Assembly (NCBI RefSeq): GCF_013391635.1
Contig: NZ_JACAWU010000001.1
Coordinates: 1,240,001 to 1,304,000 of the forward strand
Reading direction: 5' to 3'
DNA from: Natronomonas gomsonensis
GTDB lineage: Archaea; Halobacteriota; Halobacteria; Halobacteriales; Haloarculaceae
DNA: 64,000 nt
The translations under genes and the position numbers were made by a program. Positions 26,008 through 34,879 of the stretch are shown in pieces; position 1 is the stretch's first letter; each line of letters begins with the position of its first letter. The notes beneath the pieces were generated by a model. That model was not told the DNA's origin. It saw only the letters and a program-made list of their open reading frames with translations, and searched no databases.

Positions 26008-27024
26008 TCAGTCGTCGGCTGGAGCGGCCTCTTCGGCGGGGACGGCGGCGGGGTCCTGTACCCACAAATCGCCGAACAGTTCGTCCTGCTGGAGGCGAAC
26101 CTGTCCACGATGGGCGAGAAACAGCAATCCGAGGAACGTGTTGACCCGCGACCCGCCGGCCTCCCGGACTTCCGCGAACAGCACCTCCTCACGTCCCTGG
26201 TCGTAGTGGCCCTGTAGTTCGACGTACACGTCGTTGATGATGTCCTCCATGTGTTCGTCGTGGGCCGTCCCGGTCACGTCGTCGGCCGTCGGCTCGTCGT
26301 CCATCCGGAGGTCGTCAGCGCCGTGATAATCCAGCGTCTGAGTGCCGCGCGAAAAGCCCGACGGCGACTCGGAGGTGTCGTAGGTTCGGGATTCCTTCCA
26401 CCACGTCTCGCGTTCGTGCTCCCGGAGGTCACGCACCAACTCGTCGAGCGTCTGTGGCATCCCTCGGGCCCGCTTCCGCTCGATGCGGCGGTCCATCTCG
26501 GCTTCCAACTGCTCGAAGGGGTCGATTGCCGGGCCACCCTCCTCCGGCGGGTGGGTCTCCCAGGGCTCTTCGTCCCACTCGTCGTCGGGTTCGTCGTCGG
26601 TCCACATCGCGTCGCTTTTCATCCGCAACAGCACCGACGCGTAGAACAGCGCCCGCCCGCCGGTCCGTAAATCCGCCTCGTCGAGGCGGTCGAGGAACTT
26701 GTCGGTCACCGTCACCACGTCGATGTCCCACGGGTCGATTTCGCCGTCGTCGGCCAACTGGACGAGCAACTCGACGGGTTCGACCTCGTCGTCGTCGGCC
26801 TCCCGTGGATCCGAGACGTCGAACTCCGAGAGGACCGACTCCTCGTCGGGACTTTCGCCGTTGGCCTTCGGGTCGTCGCCGTTCGCCTCGACGCCGTCGG
26901 CCTCCCGCTTTCGCTTCTCGTCGTCGTGGCCCGCGATGTTCAGCGGAATCTCCTCGGCCGTGCCGCCGTCGGTTCGCTTTTCGGCGCCATTCTCCTGCTG
27001 TTCGTCGTCCGACTCGTCAATCAT
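26008..27024 (-). CDS. scpA: Segregation and condensation protein A
   Basis: Kleisin-type partner of SMC that bridges the two SMC heads in chromosome condensation and segregation. The protein has 338 residues; the first 75 are acidic and low in complexity, then PVELLVQLADDGEIDPWDID begins the ScpA N-terminal domain that binds the SMC neck. The C-terminal winged helix (EEVLFAEVREAGGSRVNTFL to about residue 320) should bind the SMC head. Its start overlaps the smc stop by 8 bases, so the pair is translationally coupled. No scpB is seen in the window. Confidence 0.93.
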   Translation of the reverse strand: MIDESDDEQQENGAEKRTDGGTAEEIPLNIAGHDDEKRKREADGVEANGDDPKANGESPDEESVLSEFDVSDPREADDDEVEPVELLVQLADDGEIDPWDIDVVTVTDKFLDRLDEADLRTGGRALFYASVLLRMKSDAMWTDDEPDDEWDEEPWETHPPEEGGPAIDPFEQLEAEMDRRIERKRARGMPQTLDELVRDLREHERETWWKESRTYDTSESPSGFSRGTQTLDYHGADDLRMDDEPTADDVTGTAHDEHMEDIINDVYVELQGHYDQGREEVLFAEVREAGGSRVNTFLGLLFLAHRGQVRLQQDELFGDLWVQDPAAVPAEEAAPADD

Positions 27025-30000
27025 CTGCCGGCACCTCCCCAGACGACAGGTCGATACCCGTCACCGCCGAGACGTTCTCGTCTTGCATCATCACGCCGAT
27101 GGCGCGCTCCGAGCGCTCCAAGAGCGCAGACCGGTGGGAGACGACGACGAACTGTGCGTCGCCCGCCAACTCCTCGACCATCTCGCCGACCATCTCGGCG
27201 TTGGCGGCGTCGAGGAACGCGTCGACCTCGTCGAGCGCGTAGAACGGCGCGGGATTGTACCGCTGGATGGCGAAGATGAACGCCAGCGCAGTCAGCGATT
27301 TCTCGCCGCCGGACATCGCGTCGAGGCGCTGGACCGGCTTGTCGCCCGGTTGGGCCTTCATCGTCAGTCCGCCCTCGAAGGGGTCCTCGGGGTCCTCCAA
27401 GACGAGTTCCCCTGACCCACTGGAGAGGCGGGCGAAGATGTCCTCGAACTGCTCGTTGATTCCCTCGTAGGCCTCCATGAACGTCTCCTTCTTGCGCGCT
27501 TCGTAGGCGTCGATGCGCTCACGGATGCCGTCGGCTTCCTCGACGAGCGTGTCGCGTTTCTCCTCTAAGTCGTCGAGTTCCTCGGCCACGCGGTCGTACT
27601 CGTCGATGGCCTTCATGTTCACCGGCTCCAGGGCCGTCATCTCGGCTTCGAGACGCGCGATTTCGGAGGTGACCGTCTCGTGGTCCGGTATCTCTTCGGG
27701 GTCGTACTCGCCGACCTGTGAACTCAACTCGTCGATTTCCCACTCGAGGCGCTCGAGTTTCTCCTCGATGTCCGCGAGTTTCGACTCGACGCGGGAGACC
27801 TGCTCTTTCTGTTCGTCGCGCGCCGACTTCGCGTCGGCGAGTTCGCCCTTCAGTTCCTCACGTTCACCTTTCAACTCCGAGAGTTCGTCCTCTAGTTCCG
27901 CGACGGCTTCCTCCTTGGCTTCGAGTTCCTCCTCCTCGTCGGCGATGGCCCCCTCCAACTCGACGACGCGGTCTTCGGCCTCGGCCTTCCGATTCTGGGC
28001 TGTCTCGATGTCGTCGTGGAGTTCCTCGATAGCTTCTTCGGCGTACTGCTTTTCGAGTTGGAGTTCGTTGAGGTCGCCGTCGAGGTCGTCCATCCGGTCT
28101 TCGAGGTCCGAAATTTCCTCGCGGATTGCCTCCGCTTTGCTCGTCAACTCCGGAATGTCGGAGTCAGCGAGTTCCTGCTCTAACTCCTCGATTTCGGCCT
28201 CCAACCCTTCGATTTCCTCGTTTTTTGCCTCGATGTCGTCCTCGACCGAGGCCATCTCGGCTTTCACGTCCTCGCGTTCGTCCTCGATGTCGGCGAGTTC
28301 GTCTTCGAGTCGCTCGATTTTCGCCTCGACGGACTGCCGTTCGCTCTCGACGGACTCGATGTCGTTTTCGATGTCACGGACGGTTTCGGCGGCGTCGGAT
28401 TGACGGTCGCGGGCGTCGTCGAGCCGTTCTTCCACGTCCCGGATGTCCTCACGAATCGACTGCTTTTCGTCCTCCAGTTGGGTGATGCGCTCGGCGACCC
28501 GTTCGAGTTGGCCCTTCCCGCTCTTCGTAAAGGAGTACCGGGAGCCGGATTTCGACCCGCCGGTCATCGCACCCGACTTCTCAACGAGGTCGCCGTCCAG
28601 CGTGACGAGTCGGAACTCGCCCATCAAATCGCGGGCGGTCTCCATGTCCTCGACGACGAGGGTGTCGCCGACGACGTAGGAGAACACCTCCGAATACGCC
28701 GAATCGAAGTCGATGAGGTTGTACGCGAAGTCGACGACGCCGGGCAGGTCGGGTGCCGACGGCAGCGACCGGCTGTGCATCTCCGTCATCGGCAGGAACG
28801 TCGCTCGACCGGCGTTTCTGGACTTGAGGTGTTCGATACAGCGCTGGCCGATGCCGTCGTCGTCGACGACGACGTTCGCCAACCGTCCGCCAGCGGCGGT
28901 CTCACACGCCGTCGCGTACTCGGCGGAGACGCCGCCCAACTGCCCGACGGTGCCGTGGACGCCGTTCATATCGGCGTTCAGAATCGTCGTCACCGCCCGG
29001 CCGTAGGAACTGTCGCCGCTCTCGCCGGCACGGGCCTCGAGTTCGGCGTACTCCTGCTGTTTCGCCGAGAGGTCGTCCTCGACGGATTCGAGGTCTTCCT
29101 GTAAGCCGCGCTTCTCCTCGCGGAGGTCTTCGACGACCTCCGTGATGGTCCCGCGGTTGGCCTCGGCTTTCTCCAGTTCGTTTTCGAGGTCCGAGAGTTC
29201 CGCGTCCAACTCCGGGAGTCGGTCCTCGGCGGCCTCGATTTCCTCGCGCTTCTCGCGTTCCTCCTTCGAGCGCCGTCTGGACTCGTCGAGAAGGCGGTCC
29301 TGCTCGCGCTGGAGGTCGTTGCGCTCGTCTTTGGCCTCCTGTATCGCCTCGCGTTTGGCCTCCAGAGCGTCGCGAACCTCCTCGTACTCGGTGTCGACGG
29401 CCTCGATTTCGGCCTCGACCTCCTCGAGTTCGATCTCCTTCTCCTGTACGTCGGCCTTCAGCGAGGATTTCTCGACTTTTTTGTTGCGGATGTCGGCTTC
29501 GAGGTCCTCGATTTTCTCCTGTTTGCGGTCGACTTGGACGAACGCCTGTCGCCGCTTGGCCTCGCTGTCTTCGATGCGCTCTTCTGCAGCCTCGACTTTG
29601 TCTTCGAGTCGCGCAATCTCGCCCTTTATCTCCTCGATTTCGCGTTTGATGGCGAGTTGTTCGTCCTCGCCCTTCCGTTCGATTTCGGCGTTGAGGTCCG
29701 CGAGGTCCTCCTCGAGACGGGTTACTTTCCCCTGCCGTTCGTCGAGTTCGCGCTGGAGGTCCTCCAGTTTGGCCGTTTTCTTTTCGCGTTTCTCGGTCGC
29801 GGCTTCGAACTCCTCGCGTTTGTCCTCGAGTTCCGCGGCCTTCTGATACCCTTCGTACTCGGCCTTCTCGTCTTTGAGGTCCTTGTACTCGAGCGCTGTC
29901 TCGCGTTCGTCTTCGAGTTGGTCCAGCCGCGTCTCCTTCTCTTCGATGCGGAGTTCCGCCTCGTCGACGCGCTCTTGGACCGTCTCCAGTTCCTCGAAGG

Positions 30001-30595
30001 CGTCGGCCTTCTTGGCGTCGAATTCGGCGACGCCGGCGATTTCGTCGATGATTTCCCGACGGTTACCGGCGGTCATCGTGATGATTTCGGTCACGTCCCC
30101 CTGCATCACGACGTTGTACCCTTCGGGTGTCACGCCCGCCTGCGCGAGCAAATCGCGAATGTCGGAGAGGTTCACCGACCGGCCGTTGAGGTAGTAATAG
30201 GAGTAGTAGGTGTCCTCGTCGGTCTGTTTGACCCGGCGGCGAATCGAAATCTCCTCGACATCGCCGACCTTCTCGGAGCCGGCGGCGGAGACGACCTGGT
30301 CTCGGGAGAGCGTCCCGTCGGCGTTGTCGAGGATGACCTCGACGGCGGCCTCGCGCTCGCCGGCGAAGCCGTCGTCGGCGTCGTCGTGGCCCGGATTGTA
30401 GATGAGGTCGGTCAGTTTGTCCGCGCGGATGCCCGAGGTACGGGCCAATCCGAGCGCGAACAGAATCGAGTCGATGATGTTGGACTTCCCGGAGCCGTTC
30501 GGACCGCTGATGGTGGTGAAGTCCTCGTAAAACGGGATTCGCGTCTTACGGCCGAAGCTCTTGAAGTTGTCGAGGACGAGCTCTTTGATGTGCAT
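27017..30595 (-). CDS. smc: Chromosome segregation ATPase SMC
   Basis: A 1192-residue full-length SMC. The N-terminal head has Walker A GPNGSGKSNI (residues 31-40). Two very long Glu/Lys/Arg-rich coiled coils flank a hinge of about 150 residues near 510-660 (GDSSYGRAVTTILNADMNG... LPMTEMHSRSLP). The C-terminal head carries the ABC signature MSGGEKSLTALAFIF and Walker B YALDEVDAFLD. Length and order are canonical with no truncation. It is followed by scpA with an 8-base overlap and preceded, 24 bases upstream, by a small coiled-coil gene in the same direction. Confidence 0.97.
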   Translation of the reverse strand: MHIKELVLDNFKSFGRKTRIPFYEDFTTISGPNGSGKSNIIDSILFALGLARTSGIRADKLTDLIYNPGHDDADDGFAGEREAAVEVILDNADGTLSRDQVVSAAGSEKVGDVEEISIRRRVKQTDEDTYYSYYYLNGRSVNLSDIRDLLAQAGVTPEGYNVVMQGDVTEIITMTAGNRREIIDEIAGVAEFDAKKADAFEELETVQERVDEAELRIEEKETRLDQLEDERETALEYKDLKDEKAEYEGYQKAAELEDKREEFEAATEKREKKTAKLEDLQRELDERQGKVTRLEEDLADLNAEIERKGEDEQLAIKREIEEIKGEIARLEDKVEAAEERIEDSEAKRRQAFVQVDRKQEKIEDLEADIRNKKVEKSSLKADVQEKEIELEEVEAEIEAVDTEYEEVRDALEAKREAIQEAKDERNDLQREQDRLLDESRRRSKEEREKREEIEAAEDRLPELDAELSDLENELEKAEANRGTITEVVEDLREEKRGLQEDLESVEDDLSAKQQEYAELEARAGESGDSSYGRAVTTILNADMNGVHGTVGQLGGVSAEYATACETAAGGRLANVVVDDDGIGQRCIEHLKSRNAGRATFLPMTEMHSRSLPSAPDLPGVVDFAYNLIDFDSAYSEVFSYVVGDTLVVEDMETARDLMGEFRLVTLDGDLVEKSGAMTGGSKSGSRYSFTKSGKGQLERVAERITQLEDEKQSIREDIRDVEERLDDARDRQSDAAETVRDIENDIESVESERQSVEAKIERLEDELADIEDEREDVKAEMASVEDDIEAKNEEIEGLEAEIEELEQELADSDIPELTSKAEAIREEISDLEDRMDDLDGDLNELQLEKQYAEEAIEELHDDIETAQNRKAEAEDRVVELEGAIADEEEELEAKEEAVAELEDELSELKGEREELKGELADAKSARDEQKEQVSRVESKLADIEEKLERLEWEIDELSSQVGEYDPEEIPDHETVTSEIARLEAEMTALEPVNMKAIDEYDRVAEELDDLEEKRDTLVEEADGIRERIDAYEARKKETFMEAYEGINEQFEDIFARLSSGSGELVLEDPEDPFEGGLTMKAQPGDKPVQRLDAMSGGEKSLTALAFIFAIQRYNPAPFYALDEVDAFLDAANAEMVGEMVEELAGDAQFVVVSHRSALLERSERAIGVMMQDENVSAVTGIDLSSGEVPADD

Positions 30596-30619
30596 GGGGG
30601 CGCTCGTGGCGTCCCCGAA

Positions 30620-30928
30620 TCAGGCGACGATGATGTCGTCGCCGGACTCGGAGTCCGCGTTGTCCTCCCCGTCGGCCTCCTCGCTGTTAACCTCGTCGGC
30701 CGACGCTTCCCCGTCGTCGGCCGCGTCCTCGGTTTGCTGCTCGGGCGTCTGCTCCTGTGCTTCGGCACGGGTCATCCGACCCTCGAGCACGTCGTTTTCG
30801 ATGTTGACTTCGCTCTCGACGGCGTGGAGTCGCTCCTTGGTTTCGACCAACTCGTCGGTCAGCCCGTCGATGGTCGCTTCCAAATCACGCACCTTGGCCT
30901 CGAGTTCCTCCACTCGGTTCCCGGACAT
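30620..30928 (-). CDS. Small coiled-coil protein upstream of smc
   Basis: A 102-residue protein: an N-terminal heptad-like helix (MSGNRVEELEAKVRDLEATI to about residue 45) and a very acidic, disordered C-terminal half (DGEASADEVNSEEADGEDNA). It resembles the haloarchaeal DUF7518 type. A TATA box (minus-strand CTTTATAC, about 30952-30959) is centred about 27 bases before the ATG and probably serves the whole small-protein-smc-scpA operon. The position suggests a condensin accessory or a structural leader peptide; there is no direct evidence. Confidence 0.75.
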   Translation of the reverse strand: MSGNRVEELEAKVRDLEATIDGLTDELVETKERLHAVESEVNIENDVLEGRMTRAEAQEQTPEQQTEDAADDGEASADEVNSEEADGEDNADSESGDDIIVA

Positions 30929-31052
30929 ACCTCCATTGGGCGCCCCCGGACGTATAAAGGTGCGTCAGACATTGACAACAGTTCTGATACGTCGCGCGGG
31001 CGGCCCGCATCCGTTCGTTAGCCTAATGCATCCCCGCGAGTACGTACACCCA

Positions 31053-32546
31053 ATGACCGCACAGACCGCCGAGCAACGTGACCTGACGGCCGTCATCGGG
31101 CTGGAGGTTCACGTCCAACTCGAGACGGACACGAAGATTTTCTGTGGCTGTTCGACCGACGCCGCCGACGACGAGGAGCCGAACACCCGAACCTGTCCCG
31201 TCTGTCTGGGACTGCCGGGGGCGCTACCGGTGCTCAACGAGGGGGCCGTCGAGGCCGCCGTGAAGGTGGGGAAGGCGCTCGATTCGGACATCCCCGAGGA
31301 AACCCGGTTCCACCGGAAGAACTACTACTACCCCGACCTGCCGAAGAACTTCCAGATAACGCAGTACGACGCGCCGGTGTGTGACGGCGGCGAACTCGAA
31401 TTCTCAGTCGAGGGCGAACGCCGGAGCGTTCGCATCGAACGCGCCCACCTCGAGGAAGACCCCGGCAGTCTCCAACACGCCGGCGGCTCCATCGACACCG
31501 CCGAGTACACGCTCGTCGACTACAACCGCGCCGGGACGCCGCTGATGGAGATCGTCACCGCTCCGGACTTCCGCGGCGCCGAGGAGGCCCGGGCGTTCCT
31601 CGCGAAACTCACCGAGGTACTGGAGTATCTCGGCGTCTTCGACGCCACCCGGGACGGCAGTCTCCGCGTCGACGCCAACCTCTCTATCGTCGACGCGAGT
31701 GAGGTGGACGACGACGGCACGATTTCGACCGACGTACTCGAATCGGCCAACCGCACCGAAGTCAAGAACATCTCCAGTCACAAAGGCGCCGAGAAGGCAC
31801 TCGCCTACGAGGAGACCCGCCAGAAGAACGCCATCCAGCGCGGCCGCGAAATCCAACAGGAGACGCGCCACTGGGACGAATCCCGAGGTATCACCGTCTC
31901 GATGCGTTCGAAGGAAGAAGAGAAGGATTACCGCTACTTCCGGGAGGCGGATTTGCCGCCGCTTCGCGTCTCCGACTGGAAGGCGAAAATCGACATCCCG
32001 GAACTCCCCGACGCTCGCCGCGAGCGGTTCCAAGCGGAGTACGGCCTCGATGCCGAATCGGCGTCGAAACTCACCTCCACGAAACAGGTCGCGGACTTCT
32101 ACGAGCGCATCGCCGAGACGTTCGACGCCGGACTGGCGGCGACGTGGGTCGCCGACAACCTCCTCGGCGAGTTGAACTACCGCGACATGTCGATTACCGA
32201 CATCGAGAGTCGTCTCGACGAGTTCGCGCGTCTCGTCGAGCTGGTCGACGACGACGAAATCACGACGAAAAACGCCGAGGAAATCGTCCTGCGACGGATG
32301 CTCGACGACGAACTCACGCCGGACGACATCGTCGACGAGGAAGGCCTCGGAAAGACCGACGAAGGCGCCGTCGAGTCGGCCGTGGAGTCCGCCATCGAGG
32401 CCAACCCCGACGCCGTCGAGGACTACCACGCCGGCGAGGACGGTGCGCTCAACTTCCTCGTCGGGCAGGTGATGCAGGAGACGGGCGGCAGCGCCGACCC
32501 CGGTACGGTCAACCAACTGCTTCGGGAGTCACTCGCCGAAAACTGA
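31053..32546 (+). CDS. gatB: Aspartyl/glutamyl-tRNA amidotransferase subunit B
   Basis: Kinase and amidation subunit of GatCAB, converting misacylated Asp-tRNA(Asn) or Glu-tRNA(Gln) to the amide. The 497-residue protein shows AVIGLEVHVQL, the zinc-type cysteines (FCGCSTD and TCPVCLGLPGALPVLN), FHRKNYYYPDLPKNFQITQY, and the C-terminal YqeY-like tail (about residues 350-497). Archaea use GatDE for Gln, so GatB here mainly implies Asn-tRNA synthesis, consistent with the AspRS at 41.1 kb. An in-frame ATG at 31026 is possible; the TTAGCCTAA element (31018-31026) favours 31053. Confidence 0.95.
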   Translation: MTAQTAEQRDLTAVIGLEVHVQLETDTKIFCGCSTDAADDEEPNTRTCPVCLGLPGALPVLNEGAVEAAVKVGKALDSDIPEETRFHRKNYYYPDLPKNFQITQYDAPVCDGGELEFSVEGERRSVRIERAHLEEDPGSLQHAGGSIDTAEYTLVDYNRAGTPLMEIVTAPDFRGAEEARAFLAKLTEVLEYLGVFDATRDGSLRVDANLSIVDASEVDDDGTISTDVLESANRTEVKNISSHKGAEKALAYEETRQKNAIQRGREIQQETRHWDESRGITVSMRSKEEEKDYRYFREADLPPLRVSDWKAKIDIPELPDARRERFQAEYGLDAESASKLTSTKQVADFYERIAETFDAGLAATWVADNLLGELNYRDMSITDIESRLDEFARLVELVDDDEITTKNAEEIVLRRMLDDELTPDDIVDEEGLGKTDEGAVESAVESAIEANPDAVEDYHAGEDGALNFLVGQVMQETGGSADPGTVNQLLRESLAEN

Positions 32547-33118
32547 TGAATCCCGGCGAACGCGTCGACCCGATGGCGGTTCGCTCGACGGCCGTCTCGG
32601 TGGCCAGCGACTACGCCTCGGCTGGCAGCGACTTCTCGTATCATCAGGCGGCGGCGATTCACCACCACGTCAACGAGACTATCAGCTACGTCCCCGACCC
32701 GCGCTCGCGGAACTACATCGCCCCGCCCGAGGAGACCCTGGAGACACGCGCCGGCGACTGTGACTGTCAGGCCGTCCTCGTCGCCTCGCTTTTGGAAGCC
32801 ATCGGCGCGACGACGCGACTGGCGACCGTCGAAGCACCCGACGGGAGCCGACACATGCTCCCTGAGGTGTACCTCGCCGACGAGGGCGAAGACACCTCGA
32901 TAATCGCCGACGACCTTGGAGATTTCTACGGCAGCCAGGGGTATTCGACGGGCTGGTTCAACTACGAGACGGATTCGAGTGGAATGGTGTGGTATCCGGC
33001 CGACACCGCGATGGGGTCCTACATCGGCGACCTCTCGGCGCTGTCGGATGCCGGCTACGTCGGCGATTACACCGACGGGTCGTGGTCGTGGTACTCCGTC
33101 GAGTACCACCACTACTGA
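32546..33118 (+). CDS. Transglutaminase-like cysteine protein
   Basis: A 190-residue protein with a transglutaminase-type core: ETLETRAGDCDCQAVLVASL holds the candidate nucleophile (Cys72 or Cys74) and the next helix, and SRHMLPEVYL holds the His (His103), with Asp residues after it. Such domains act as proteases, amidases or cross-linkers. There is no signal peptide, so it is probably cytoplasmic. Its ATG overlaps the gatB stop by one base (TGATG), so it is cotranscribed and translationally coupled with gatB, an unexplained pairing. The C-terminus is rich in Trp, Tyr and Ser. Confidence 0.75.
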   Translation: MNPGERVDPMAVRSTAVSVASDYASAGSDFSYHQAAAIHHHVNETISYVPDPRSRNYIAPPEETLETRAGDCDCQAVLVASLLEAIGATTRLATVEAPDGSRHMLPEVYLADEGEDTSIIADDLGDFYGSQGYSTGWFNYETDSSGMVWYPADTAMGSYIGDLSALSDAGYVGDYTDGSWSWYSVEYHHY

Positions 33119-33225
33119 TTAGGGGTTCGAGCGGTGTTGCTGGCTCGGACACCGGTTGGAAGACGGCTCCGGCCCTACTGGTTGGGTACTGGCTTGAACA
33201 CACCTCGTGACGTAGTGTTCTGTCG

Positions 33226-34077
33226 ATGTTCGAGACACTGCTCACCGAGGGGGTCGTACTGGCGGAGGCGCTCGCGCCGCTTCAGAGCTCCCAGGCCGAA
33301 CTGCTCGGCCGGATTCGGAACGACACGTTGTTGAGTGCGTCGCTGTGGGTGAACGTCGCGTTGGCCGGGTTGTCCGTCCTGTTGTTCGTGTACATGGGTC
33401 GGAACGTCCGCTCTCCGCGAGCGAAACTCATCTGGGGTGCGACGCTTTTGATACCGCTGGTCTCGCTGTCGAGCTATCTGGGATTGCTCTCGGGACTCAC
33501 GGTCGGACTCATCGAGATGCCACTCGGGCACGCCCTCGAAGGGGAGGCAGTCCTCAGCCAGTGGGGTCGGTATCTGACGTGGGCGCTGTCGACGCCGTTG
33601 ATTCTACTCGCGCTGGGGTTGCTCGCCGACGTGGACATCGGGGACCTGTTCGTCGTCATCGCCGCCGACATCGCGATGTGTCTGACCGGGCTCGCGGCGG
33701 CGTTGACCACGTCGTCGTACGCCTTCCGGTGGGCGTTCTACCTCGTCAGCTGTAGCTTCTTCGTCGTCGTCCTCTATGCCCTGCTGGCGGAGTGGCCGGC
33801 CGATGCCGAACGTGCGGGAACCGGCGAGGTGTTCGGCACGCTCCGGACGCTGACGGTCGTCCTCTGGCTCGGCTATCCGATAATCTGGGCGGTCGGCGTC
33901 GAGGGGTTCGCACTCGTACAATCCGTCGGCATCACGTCGTGGGGGTACTCGGCACTCGACGTGCTCGCGAAGTACGTCTTCGCGTACATCCTCCTGCGGT
34001 GGGTCGCCGATAATCAAGACACTATCGAGCGGGTGAGCGCCGGTACGGTAGACGCAGGGACACCGGCCGACGACTGA
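33226..34077 (+). CDS. hop: Halorhodopsin, light-driven chloride pump
   Basis: A 283-residue seven-helix retinal protein. Helix C reads GRYLTWALSTPLILLALGLL, the chloride-pump TSA-type signature (Thr118, Ser122) instead of the Asp of proton pumps. Arg115 is the conserved arginine, and LDVLAKYVF in helix G gives Asp245 and the retinal Lys249. Residue spacing is exactly seven later than in the H. salinarum protein (Thr111, Ser115, Asp238, Lys242). The B-C loop is short, as in H. salinarum and unlike the longer loop in Natronomonas pharaonis. The TATA element is weak, suggesting activator-dependent transcription (inference). Confidence 0.97.
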   Translation: MFETLLTEGVVLAEALAPLQSSQAELLGRIRNDTLLSASLWVNVALAGLSVLLFVYMGRNVRSPRAKLIWGATLLIPLVSLSSYLGLLSGLTVGLIEMPLGHALEGEAVLSQWGRYLTWALSTPLILLALGLLADVDIGDLFVVIAADIAMCLTGLAAALTTSSYAFRWAFYLVSCSFFVVVLYALLAEWPADAERAGTGEVFGTLRTLTVVLWLGYPIIWAVGVEGFALVQSVGITSWGYSALDVLAKYVFAYILLRWVADNQDTIERVSAGTVDAGTPADD

Positions 34078-34101
34078 CGACGCTTCGGGTTCGGTGGATG
34101 C

Positions 34102-34695
34102 TCAGTCGCTTTCGGCGTTGTCGACGTTTTCTCCCATCCTCGCGACGGGGTTGTCGGGGTCCTCGACGCGCGGGTCGAGCGCCAACAGCACTCCCAACAG
34201 CACCGCGGCGACGACTTCCAGCGTCTTCGAGACGACGGCCAGCGTCACCTGTCCCGGTTGGTCTGCGCCGGTGAACATACCGACGAGCGGGTCGATGTAG
34301 TGCGAGGAGACGACTTCGCCGAGTCCTCCGTGGCTGTGGTCGGTCGCCGTTACCTCGCCGGCGCCGGAGAGGCCGTGTTCGAGGACGGAGTGCCACGCCA
34401 GCCACCCGACGACGAAGACGACCATCACGCCGATGCCGAGGACGTACGCCCGGCGGTAGTCGATGGCGCCGGCGGCTGTCGCGAGGATGCCGGCGAGGAT
34501 GGCAAGCCCGGCCAGCGTGAACAGCCACGGTTCCGGCTGGGACAGTGCCTGCTCGCCCGCGAAGTACTGTCCCAGCAGGCCGGCCCGGCCGAGGCGTGCC
34601 AGCTCGGCGACGCCGACGACGAGGTGGATGACTGCGACGGCGCCGACGACCTGCAGCGCCCCGAAGCGGAGTTTCCGTGCGGTGGACTCCTCCAT
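34102..34695 (-). CDS. Four-helix membrane protein of unknown function
   Basis: A 197-residue hydrophobic protein with about four transmembrane helices: LQVVGAVAVIHLVVGVAELA, LFTLAGLAILAGILATAAGA, AYVLGIGVMVVFVVGWLAWH and a last helix near residues 150-175 (VVSKTLEVVAAVLLGVLLAL). A His-containing loop (HSVLEHGLSG, TATDHSHGG) lies before the final helix. It converges on halorhodopsin with 24 bases between stops. I recognise no characterised family, and the location beside hop may be chance. Confidence 0.75.
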   Translation of the reverse strand: MEESTARKLRFGALQVVGAVAVIHLVVGVAELARLGRAGLLGQYFAGEQALSQPEPWLFTLAGLAILAGILATAAGAIDYRRAYVLGIGVMVVFVVGWLAWHSVLEHGLSGAGEVTATDHSHGGLGEVVSSHYIDPLVGMFTGADQPGQVTLAVVSKTLEVVAAVLLGVLLALDPRVEDPDNPVARMGENVDNAESD

Positions 34696-34879
34696 GTGCG
34701 CTCGTCGGGACTACGCGAGCAAGAGGGTGCCGGTCCGGAAAGCGACCCACTCGGACTCCACCCGCGTGCGTGGCGCGCGCCGCGCACACGCTCAGACGCC
34801 CGCAGGCACCTCCTAACGCGGTTTTATGGCTGTTACGACGAAAGGTTGAAACCCCGAGTCGGCGTACCCCGAGGTACTC

